From positions 1-36,132 of the forward strand of contig JBATTG010000260.1 of assembly GCA_049670425.1 (NCBI GenBank): DNA of 36,132 bases, read 5' to 3'. Position numbers and translations under genes: made by a program. Origin of the DNA: Proteocatella sp049670425 (GTDB lineage Bacteria > Bacillota > Clostridia > Peptostreptococcales > Filifactoraceae). Below the pieces are notes generated by a model. It had not been told where the DNA came from. It worked only from the letters and a program-made list of their open reading frames with translations, and did not search any database. Of this stretch, positions 7,818 through 14,201 are shown in pieces. The first letter of the stretch is position 1. The number at the start of each line of letters is the position of its first letter.

Positions 7818-8930
7818 TTACACCCACAACCCCTTTATAGTCTCGCAAATCCTCTCAAGATCCCCATCCGTCATCTTAGTATCACTAGGCAGACAGACTC
7901 CGTTTTCAAACAGTTTCTCAGATACTCCGGTGCCTACAAAGTCATGTTCTGCAAAAAAAGGCTGCATATGCATTGGTTTCCATACTGGTCTTGATTCTAT
8001 ATTTTCTTTTTCGAGGGCTTCCATGATATCAAGCGGTTTTATATTTCCGCTCAGCGTCATGCATGACAACCAGTAGTTCGGCTCATTCCAGTCATTAACC
8101 GGCATGAATTCGATGCCTTCCAGACCTTGCAGCTCTCTTTTGTAAAACTCAAAGATGTATTTCTTCTTAGCTACACGTTTATCTAATACCTTGAGCTGGC
8201 CTCTTCCGATTCCGGCAACTACATTGCTCATGCGGTAATTATATCCTAATTCACTGTGCTGATAATGCCTTGCCTGGTCTCTCGACTGAGTAGCCCAGAA
8301 CCTAGCTTTTTTAATTTTTTCGTCATTATCGGACACAAGCATCCCTCCGCCTGATGTCGTTATTATCTTATTTCCGTTGAAGCTGAATATTCCATACTCT
8401 CCAAAGGTTCCTGTATGTCTTCCCTTGTAGTAAGTTCCAAGGCTCTCTGCTGCATCTTCTATAAGTACTACATCGTGCTTTTTGCACAATTTGGTAATTC
8501 GGTCCATATCAGCTGAAAGGCCATACAGATGAACTACTATCACAGCTTTGACCTCCGGGTATTTATTCAATGCTTCTTCCAGCGCTTCTGGACACATGTT
8601 CCAGGTCTCGTAGTTGCTGTCTATGAATACTGGTTTTGCATTGACATAGATAATCGGATTTGCTGTAGCTGAAAAAGTAAGGCTTTGACAAAATACAATA
8701 TCTCCTTCTTTTACGTCTGCTGCTTTAAGTGCCAGGTGAAGTGCTCCTGTGCCTGATGTAAGTGCTGCAGCATGTTTTGCTCCGACTTTGCCTGCAAGTT
8801 CGTTTTCAAATTCGTTTACGTTCGTACCAAGAGGTGCAATCCAGTTGGTATCGAATGCTTCTTTTATAAATTCCTGTTCATATCCTTCATCGCTCATATG
8901 TGGTGATGAAAGCCAAATCTTTTCGTTCAT
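7818..8930 (-). CDS. DegT/DnrJ/EryC1-family sugar aminotransferase (PglE/EpsN-like)
   Basis: A 370-residue PLP-dependent aminotransferase. Features: TSGTGALHLAL (phosphate-binding loop, residues 58-68), IEDAAESLG (Asp159 to the pyridine nitrogen), SFNGNKIITTSGGG with Lys188 as the Schiff-base lysine, YNYRMSN, and SRPVWKPMHMQPFF. The family aminates 4-keto-6-deoxy nucleotide sugars. With the PglF-type dehydratase upstream and PglC downstream, the natural product is UDP-4-amino-4,6-dideoxy-GlcNAc (pathway inference). ATG at 8930 follows GGGGG. Only about 28 bases separate it from a terminator behind cpsB, so its expression must depend on read-through. Confidence 0.93.
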   Translation of the reverse strand: MNEKIWLSSPHMSDEGYEQEFIKEAFDTNWIAPLGTNVNEFENELAGKVGAKHAAALTSGTGALHLALKAADVKEGDIVFCQSLTFSATANPIIYVNAKPVFIDSNYETWNMCPEALEEALNKYPEVKAVIVVHLYGLSADMDRITKLCKKHDVVLIEDAAESLGTYYKGRHTGTFGEYGIFSFNGNKIITTSGGGMLVSDNDEKIKKARFWATQSRDQARHYQHSELGYNYRMSNVVAGIGRGQLKVLDKRVAKKKYIFEFYKRELQGLEGIEFMPVNDWNEPNYWLSCMTLSGNIKPLDIMEALEKENIESRPVWKPMHMQPFFAEHDFVGTGVSEKLFENGVCLPSDTKMTDGDLERICETIKGLWV

Positions 8931-8958
8931 GTTATCCCCCTTTTATCTACCTACCCCC

Positions 8959-8988
8959 AAAAAAAGCAGGAGCCCTTGCTCCCACCTG
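8959..8988 (-). terminator. Rho-independent terminator downstream of cpsB
   Basis: On the minus strand a GC-rich hairpin (GGAGC, AAGG loop, GCTCC, plus outer CAG/CTG pairs) is followed by seven T. It lies between cpsB and the aminotransferase. Termination here would separate the regulatory module from sugar synthesis, so it is probably leaky or controlled. Confidence 0.75.
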
Positions 8989-8992
8989 TATT

Positions 8993-9046
8993 TGAATGTT
9001 TGTACTAAATATTTCTGCTTTAATGTTTGTGCTGGGTATTTCTACT
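8993..9046. repeat. 27-bp imperfect tandem repeat across the cpsB stop
   Basis: Units 8993-9019 and 9020-9046 match at 21 of 27 positions. The unit is nine codons long and in frame with cpsB. The TAG stop at 9044-9042 sits in one unit, where the other has CAG. The duplication lies between the end of cpsB and its terminator. Confidence 0.75.
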
Positions 9047-10409
9047 GAAACGCGTCTATATAATAAGCTTTCTTTTCCGATTTTATCTGCTGATACTGGT
9101 CTCTTAGCTGCTGCACCGAGTCTACATTGTCGGTTACTGCTTCGAGTTCATTTTGCATGTCGTACAGCGCCTGATATACGTCGTTGTCGGAATTGCTCTC
9201 GAGGTTCCCTATATCGGTGATATAGTTGTCGATTATACGTTTTTTTTCTTCCGGGTCCTTGATGGTATTTCTGGCCACATCGATCTGGTCTATAATCTGA
9301 ACCAGGCCACCTTCGTATCCCTGCTGCATCCCCTTGAGCTTCTGTGTATATTTTGAAACTATCTGGCTCTGGGTCTGTTGATTCTGCGGCTTTATGTCCT
9401 GCTTCTGATTTTCTGATTTAATTTCAACTTCTTGCGCTGTTGGTTTTTCTGCTTCTTTTACTTCTGAGTCTGACTGCTCTTTCGCTTTGGATTCTGCATC
9501 TTCGGTCTTTTGTTCCTGAGTTGCCTGCTGATTGGATTTTATGTCTCCGATGTAGGCTGCCAGGGCAACGTCTTTTTCTGTAAGAAAGAGCATGGTTCCG
9601 GTGCCTATGACTATTGCGGCGCAGGTTGCTGCCACCAGATTAAGCCTTGGCATGTATGTCCTTCGCTTCTTTACAGCTAAGGGATTTGAAGGCAGCTCCT
9701 GATTGCTGATCATGGCAGCTGGATTGGTACAAAAGATAGCCTGGGCTATTTTTTTGCCGTAGTTTCTGCTTACATAATCATGCGCCTTGCTGAGCAGCGG
9801 TCTTCTGCTTGTCGGCGAATGGCCATCGGTCGCTATAAAGTCAATCTGCCCAAGGGCTATCAGCTTCTTGAGAGTGCTTGCGGTCTTGGAGCCCTGCTTT
9901 CCAAGGAGGCTGGAGGCGGTAATTTGTATGTATGCGCCTTCTGCTCTTAGGGATTTTACATTGGATATCTGCTCTATGATGTCCGGGTACATCTCTATAT
10001 GGGCTATCACCGGTACGTAGCCTCTGATTTTGATTTCATGTACGACATCCATCATAGAGCCAATTTTTATGTTTCTTGGAAATTCTGCCAGCATATACCT
10101 GTTTCCAGGCATGGTAAGCGGATACGGCTTCTGGTCCAGGATTTCCAGATAGTTCTTTGATATATAAAGCTCGCAGCCAAGATGGAGCTGCATTTGAGGG
10201 TATTTTTCGCTTACGGCTGCCTTGAGCTTCTCATAAGCTTCCTCTATATTATGACTGAGTGCAAAATCTCCGGGATGGTTTCTGTGAGGTGTGCATATAA
10301 TCGCTTCGATACCATCTTCACTTGCCATGGCTATCATTTCCATGGCTTCTTCGAGCTTTTGGGGTCCGTCATCTACGCCTGGTATAATATGGGCATGGAC
10401 ATCTATCAC
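9042..10409 (-). CDS. cpsB: CpsB/YwqE-type PHP phosphatase fused to a membrane-anchored extracytoplasmic tail
   Basis: A 455-residue protein, nearly twice the usual CpsB length (~245-255). Residues 1-240 are a polymerase-histidinol-phosphatase (PHP) domain with the metal ligands in place: DVHAHIIPGVDDG, CTPHRNH, GCE80, AHIE and TDGHS (D195, H197). This family dephosphorylates the tyrosine cluster of the CpsD kinase. Then come a basic stretch KKRRTYMPR, one membrane helix (about 256-276) and a 180-residue Gln/Glu/Lys-rich tail with predicted coiled coils. By the positive-inside rule the tail is outside. The start is GTG at 10409: AGGAG precedes it and it overlaps the cpsD stop (GTGA). The frame runs open 55 codons upstream only through the antisense-free end of cpsD. 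The tail family is unrecognised. Confidence 0.88.
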   Translation of the reverse strand: MIDVHAHIIPGVDDGPQKLEEAMEMIAMASEDGIEAIICTPHRNHPGDFALSHNIEEAYEKLKAAVSEKYPQMQLHLGCELYISKNYLEILDQKPYPLTMPGNRYMLAEFPRNIKIGSMMDVVHEIKIRGYVPVIAHIEMYPDIIEQISNVKSLRAEGAYIQITASSLLGKQGSKTASTLKKLIALGQIDFIATDGHSPTSRRPLLSKAHDYVSRNYGKKIAQAIFCTNPAAMISNQELPSNPLAVKKRRTYMPRLNLVAATCAAIVIGTGTMLFLTEKDVALAAYIGDIKSNQQATQEQKTEDAESKAKEQSDSEVKEAEKPTAQEVEIKSENQKQDIKPQNQQTQSQIVSKYTQKLKGMQQGYEGGLVQIIDQIDVARNTIKDPEEKKRIIDNYITDIGNLESNSDNDVYQALYDMQNELEAVTDNVDSVQQLRDQYQQIKSEKKAYYIDAFQ

Positions 10410-11092
10410 TTTGTTTCTCCTTCTTCGTTGGCATAATAATAGTAGTAACTGCTGTAACGGCTTTCTTTTATAGGGATTTTGTTTATAACGGCTCCCAATA
10501 TGTTGGCTTTTACATTTTTCAGGGCTTCGGTAGCTCTCTTGGCTGCTTCTATTTCGATCTGGCCTGAGGCGCATACGAGTATCACGGCGTCCATGTAGGT
10601 CGACATCACGGCGGCATCGGTCACAGGAAGCACCGGCGGCGAATCTACAAATATATAGTCATAGTCGTTCTTCAATTTTCCTATAAAGGTCTTCATTGCC
10701 TCTGAATAAAGCAGTTCTGACGGGTTGCCCGGAATTTTGCCCGATGGCAGTATATGGAGTCTTGCGTGTACGTTTTTATGCAGGTATTCTTTGTAGTCAT
10801 CTCCTTTGAGCAGTATATCCGTCATTCCTTTTTCGTTGCTTATCTCAAAGAATTTATGAACCCTCGGCTTTCTAAGGTCGCAGTCGATTATGAGCACGCT
10901 GTGGCCTGCATCTACAAGGGTCATGGCAACGTTGGAAAGGGTCGTAGTTTTCCCTTCGCTTGCGGTAGCGCTTGTAAACAATATGGTCTTTATATTGCCG
11001 TCTAAGTTTGCAAATTGTATGTTGGTTCGTATGCTTCTGTATGCCTCTGATATAGGGGACTTTGGTCTGTTGTGTACTATTAGTTCCTTCAA
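10406..11092 (-). CDS. cpsD: CpsD-type bacterial tyrosine kinase
   Basis: A 228-residue BY-kinase. Features: EAYRSIRTNI (16-25, interface motif), Walker A SATASEGKTT (41-50), Walker A' LIIDCDLRKP (67-76), Walker B IFVDSPP (147-153), and a C-terminal cluster of six tyrosines, RYSSYYYYY (Y213, Y216-220), for ring autophosphorylation. It is activated by the cytoplasmic end of the CpsC-type partner encoded one base upstream and reversed by CpsB downstream. Cycles of phosphorylation control chain length and amount of polysaccharide. The upstream ATG at 11092 directly follows the cpsC stop. Confidence 0.95.
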   Translation of the reverse strand: MKELIVHNRPKSPISEAYRSIRTNIQFANLDGNIKTILFTSATASEGKTTTLSNVAMTLVDAGHSVLIIDCDLRKPRVHKFFEISNEKGMTDILLKGDDYKEYLHKNVHARLHILPSGKIPGNPSELLYSEAMKTFIGKLKNDYDYIFVDSPPVLPVTDAAVMSTYMDAVILVCASGQIEIEAAKRATEALKNVKANILGAVINKIPIKESRYSSYYYYYANEEGETK

Positions 11093-11093
11093 G

Positions 11094-11807
11094 TTATGCT
11101 CCCCCTGTATTTTTTTCTACTGCCTGGCTGAAGTCTGGTATGGCTCCAAGTACAGGTATTCCCAGATGTTTTTCGATGTCTTCTGGAGACTTGACGGTAT
11201 TGTCCATGAATTCCAGGGCAAAGGCTATGAATACTCCGAGCATCAGGCCAAGTATCACTGAAATTGCCATGTTGAGGGCTTTTTTCACGTTTATAGGCTT
11301 GTCTATCGCTATGGCCTTGTCTATGGTTTCTACGTTGTTTACTTTAAGTATTCTCATTACCTCTTTTACAAATACGTTTGATATTGTATTTGCAACCAGA
11401 GCTGCCTGTTTGGGGTCTTCGTTTTGAACGGATATTTTAAGTATCTCGGTCGAGCCTACTGGCGCTGATGTGATTTTAAGAAGCATTTCTTCGTAGGTTT
11501 CTTCCATATTAAGCTTCTTGATCACCTGCTCCAGCACTATCCTGGATTTGACGATTTCGCCGTAGGTCACTACGATTTTCTGGCTCATGTTGATGCTTCC
11601 AAGGTCAAAGCTTGCGGCTATGTCCCCTGCACTCATTCCTTTAGAGCTGTTTACCATAAGGGTTGTTTCTGATTTGTATACCGGAGTGACCATGAAAAAG
11701 CTGTATATCCCTCCTAAGAGTATGGCTATAGTCGTAGCTGCTATTATGATCCACTTTCTTTTTACAATAATCTCCAAGAGCTCCCTTAGCTCTATTGTTT
11801 CTTCCAT
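11094..11807 (-). CDS. cpsC: CpsC/YveK-type Wzz chain-length determinant and kinase adaptor
   Basis: A 237-residue protein with two membrane helices (about 18-38 and 180-202) around an extracytoplasmic domain starting VYKSETTLMVNSSKG. The C-terminal cytoplasmic tail KSPEDIEKHLGIPVLGAIPD is the usual CpsC segment that contacts and activates CpsD. It lacks a fused kinase domain, as in Gram-positive two-component copolymerases. ATG at 11807 follows AAGGAGG at ideal spacing, 27 bases after the dehydratase gene. Forms the membrane part of the CpsBCD control module. Confidence 0.94.
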   Translation of the reverse strand: MEETIELRELLEIIVKRKWIIIAATTIAILLGGIYSFFMVTPVYKSETTLMVNSSKGMSAGDIAASFDLGSINMSQKIVVTYGEIVKSRIVLEQVIKKLNMEETYEEMLLKITSAPVGSTEILKISVQNEDPKQAALVANTISNVFVKEVMRILKVNNVETIDKAIAIDKPINVKKALNMAISVILGLMLGVFIAFALEFMDNTVKSPEDIEKHLGIPVLGAIPDFSQAVEKNTGGA

Positions 11808-11834
11808 TTCTTTTCCTCCTTGGATGTCTGCGTC

Positions 11835-13733
11835 TTAGGGATTTTGTACCTGATTCTTGTTTTTGTAGTTTGGAACCAGGTTTCTGATGTTTTTTTCCAG
11901 TTTAATTATATCATTATTTTCTATTGATTGCTTTAACTGTTTCAAATTTTCTTCTATGAATTCCCTTTTTATATTCAGAGGTTTTCCTATGAATATTTTT
12001 TCGTGCCCGGTGTGCTCTATGCCTTCTTCGTCCAGGAGCAGTTCTTCATAGAGTTTTTCGCCGGGTCTGAGGCCTGTGAATTTTATTTCTATGTCTTCAT
12101 AGGGTTCGAAGCCTGAGAGCCTTATAAGGTCTTCTGCAAGGCTCACGATTTTCACCGGTTCGCCCATGTCGAGGACAAATATTTCTCCGCCTTTGGCCAT
12201 GGTTCCAGCCTGCAGCACCAATTGGGCGGCTTCGGGAATGGTCATGAAATATCTTATGATTTCAGGGTGGGTCACGGTGATTGGACCGCCTTTTTCAATC
12301 TGTTTTTTGAACAGAGGAATTACGCTTCCGTTGCTTCCCAGAACGTTTCCAAATCTTACTGCTACAAATTCTGTGTCTGGATATATTGCATCTATATTCT
12401 GTATTATGATTTCGGATATACGCTTGCTGGCACCCATTATATTTGTGGGGTTTACAGCCTTGTCTGTAGATATGAATACAAAGCGGCTGACACCATGTTT
12501 TCCCGCCACATGTGCTGTATTGAGGGTTCCTATGCTGTTGTTCTTTATGGCTTCGAACGGGCTTTGTTCCATAAGCGGCACATGTTTGTGGGCTGCTGCA
12601 TGAAATACTATCTGTGGCCTGTATTCTTCAAATACGTGCTCGAGGCGTCTGGTGTCTCTTACTGAACCTATTAGCACTTCAAGGTCCAAATCAGGAAAGC
12701 TTCCAAGTAGTTCGTTTTGGACGTCATAGGTTGTGTTTTCGTATATGTCGAATATGACAAGCTGTTTTGGATTGAATTTTGCAATCTGACGGCACAGTTC
12801 CGATCCTATGGAACCTCCTCCGCCTGTCACCAGAACGACCTTGCCCTGTATGTCCTGCTGTATCCTGGGATTGTCAAGCTTTACAGTTTCTCTTCCCAGC
12901 AGGTCTTCTATCTGCACGTCACGTATCTGCTCTACATGCACCTTGCCGTCTATGAGTTCGTAGATTCCCGGCAGGATTCGCATTTTCACACCTGTTTCCT
13001 TGCAGCATTCTAGTATTTCTTTTTTCCTTTTGTTGGATATTGTAGGTATAGCCAGTATGATTTCTTCTATCTCGTAAGAATCCACGATTTCGGCTACGTT
13101 GTCTATGTTGTCTAACACGGGTATGCCGTTTATTTTCTTGCCTATCTTGTTCGGGTCATCATCAAGGAAGCCTGCCGCTATGCTGGCGTTGTCCATCTGT
13201 TTGAGAAGTTCTTTCGCAGTAAGAGCTCCGGCGTCTCCGGCTCCAAGTATGAGAATTTTTTTGTAGGGTCTTTCTTTTCTTCTCGTTTTTTTGTATGAAT
13301 ATCTGTCTATCTTGAGCCTCCTAAGGGCTCTGTATGAGAATCTAAAGCCTCCGATGAGGGCTGCTATCATGAATATGTTTATGATGTAAAAATTCTTAGG
13401 GAATATAACCTTCATTAAAAGGAAGATTCCAAATATGACTGCATTTGACCAAAATGAGGCCATTATCACCGATATCATTTCATTTATGCTGGCATATCTC
13501 CACAGACTCCTGTACAGGCCAAAGGCATAGAAAGTCAGTATCATGATAATTATATATGGAATCATATGTTCCTGATAAATCACCTTATACATCATGTACT
13601 GGGTATTGCTTGTGAAATCAAAGCATATTTCTAAAGATATATATGCAGCCAGCTGGACAAGTATAATGTCTATTCCCAGCAGGACAAGTTTTCTTAGATT
13701 TTTATTCAATAGAATGTTTATGTTTTCCCCCAT
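11835..13733 (-). CDS. Membrane-bound UDP-GlcNAc 4,6-dehydratase family protein (PglF/CapD/EpsC-like)
   Basis: A 632-residue protein. Four N-terminal membrane helices (about 14-134) are followed by a CoA-binding-like Rossmann domain (LILGAGDAGALTA, 161-173) and a C-terminal SDR domain with TGGGGSIG (303-310, NAD binding), STDK and MGASK. In the last motif Met433 replaces the usual catalytic Tyr of YxxxK and Lys437 is kept, as in PglF-type retaining 4,6-dehydratases. These convert UDP-GlcNAc to UDP-4-keto-6-deoxy-GlcNAc, the substrate for the DegT aminotransferase encoded downstream. It is the first gene of the polysaccharide operon; the ATG at 13733 follows AAAGGA. Confidence 0.93.
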   Translation of the reverse strand: MGENINILLNKNLRKLVLLGIDIILVQLAAYISLEICFDFTSNTQYMMYKVIYQEHMIPYIIIMILTFYAFGLYRSLWRYASINEMISVIMASFWSNAVIFGIFLLMKVIFPKNFYIINIFMIAALIGGFRFSYRALRRLKIDRYSYKKTRRKERPYKKILILGAGDAGALTAKELLKQMDNASIAAGFLDDDPNKIGKKINGIPVLDNIDNVAEIVDSYEIEEIILAIPTISNKRKKEILECCKETGVKMRILPGIYELIDGKVHVEQIRDVQIEDLLGRETVKLDNPRIQQDIQGKVVLVTGGGGSIGSELCRQIAKFNPKQLVIFDIYENTTYDVQNELLGSFPDLDLEVLIGSVRDTRRLEHVFEEYRPQIVFHAAAHKHVPLMEQSPFEAIKNNSIGTLNTAHVAGKHGVSRFVFISTDKAVNPTNIMGASKRISEIIIQNIDAIYPDTEFVAVRFGNVLGSNGSVIPLFKKQIEKGGPITVTHPEIIRYFMTIPEAAQLVLQAGTMAKGGEIFVLDMGEPVKIVSLAEDLIRLSGFEPYEDIEIKFTGLRPGEKLYEELLLDEEGIEHTGHEKIFIGKPLNIKREFIEENLKQLKQSIENNDIIKLEKNIRNLVPNYKNKNQVQNP

Positions 13734-13825
13734 TTAAACGTTCCTTTCAATGACCCCCGTCATTTATTTTAAAAACTGTATGTATTTTTTTGATTATTCA
13801 TAAATCAAATTGATTATTTATGCAA

Positions 13826-13860
13826 TAAAAATCCCGATGCCGTTTATCAGCAAAGGGATT
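13826..13860 (-). terminator. Terminator-like hairpin in the polysaccharide leader (candidate attenuator)
   Basis: On the minus strand AATCCC (13860-13855) pairs with GGGATT (13835-13830), running into TTTTTAT. An upstream GGGATAT (13938-13932) in the same leader could pair with the AATCCC arm instead and disrupt the hairpin. It lies about 95 bases before the dehydratase start. The stem is only six base pairs with a 19-base loop, so strength is uncertain. Confidence 0.45.
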
Positions 13861-13977
13861 CTTAACTTGACTCATCTAATTCTATGGTCACTTTTATATT
13901 TTTTTCAAAATAAAGCAATTTTTTCCACAGTATATCCCATGTTACTTATATTTCTTAAATATTTATTTGTTGAAACT

Positions 13978-13990
13978 ATTGGTAACCAAT
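13978..13990. repeat. Perfect short dyad ATTGGTAACCAAT
   Basis: Five-base arms around TAA, placed about 20 bases downstream of the predicted polysaccharide transcription start. It may be an operator or an RNA hairpin in the leader; no regulator is visible. Confidence 0.4.
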
Positions 13991-14012
13991 CGATTAAAAC
14001 CATTTTGATTAA

Positions 14013-14041
14013 ATTATAACACAGGTTTAATAAACATTCAA
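14013..14041 (-). promoter_or_regulatory. Sigma-A promoter of the polysaccharide operon
   Basis: On the minus strand TTGAAT (14041-14036), a 17-base spacer and a perfect TATAAT (14018-14013) preceded by TGT (extended -10). This is the best promoter between the dehydratase gene and its divergent neighbour, and it implies a ~270-base leader. Confidence 0.7.
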
Positions 14042-14078
14042 TGCTTATTAAAAATTTATATTATCGCTTCAATAAGTG

Positions 14079-14107
14079 TTGATAAAAACTTGTCCTAATG
14101 ATAAAAT
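14079..14107 (+). promoter_or_regulatory. Sigma-A promoter of the first SLH gene
   Basis: TTGATA (14079-14084), 17-base spacer, TAAAAT (14102-14107), about 95 bases before the ATG at 14202. It is back to back with the polysaccharide promoter, with 37 bases between the two -35 elements. Confidence 0.72.
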
Positions 14108-14201
14108 TAAATCATGTGACGAAAACTATATTTTTCGAAAATTCTTTCGAATATGAACTTTGTCAAATTTGTTAAAACTAAATAGAGAAGGGGATTTAAT
14201 A

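Larger units (their letters stand above)
13734..14201. other. Divergent intergenic region with long polysaccharide-operon leader
   Basis: This 468-bp region carries a minus-strand promoter for the polysaccharide operon (14013-14041), a plus-strand promoter for the SLH gene (14079-14107), a dyad ATTGGTAACCAAT at 13978-13990, and a terminator-like hairpin at 13826-13860. From the predicted start near 14006 the polysaccharide leader RNA is about 270 bases, long enough for attenuation. I see no gene here. Confidence 0.7.

Noticed and set aside
10410..10574. N-terminal extension of the CpsB frame to an upstream ATG
   Set aside because: The added 55 residues are Arg/Gln/Leu-rich nonsense that overlaps cpsD out of frame. 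A GTG with AGGAG at 10409 starts exactly at the PHP domain.
12166..12665. Two plus-strand frames of ~145 residues inside the dehydratase gene
   Set aside because: Both are antisense to the conserved SDR domain and lack ribosome sites and family features.
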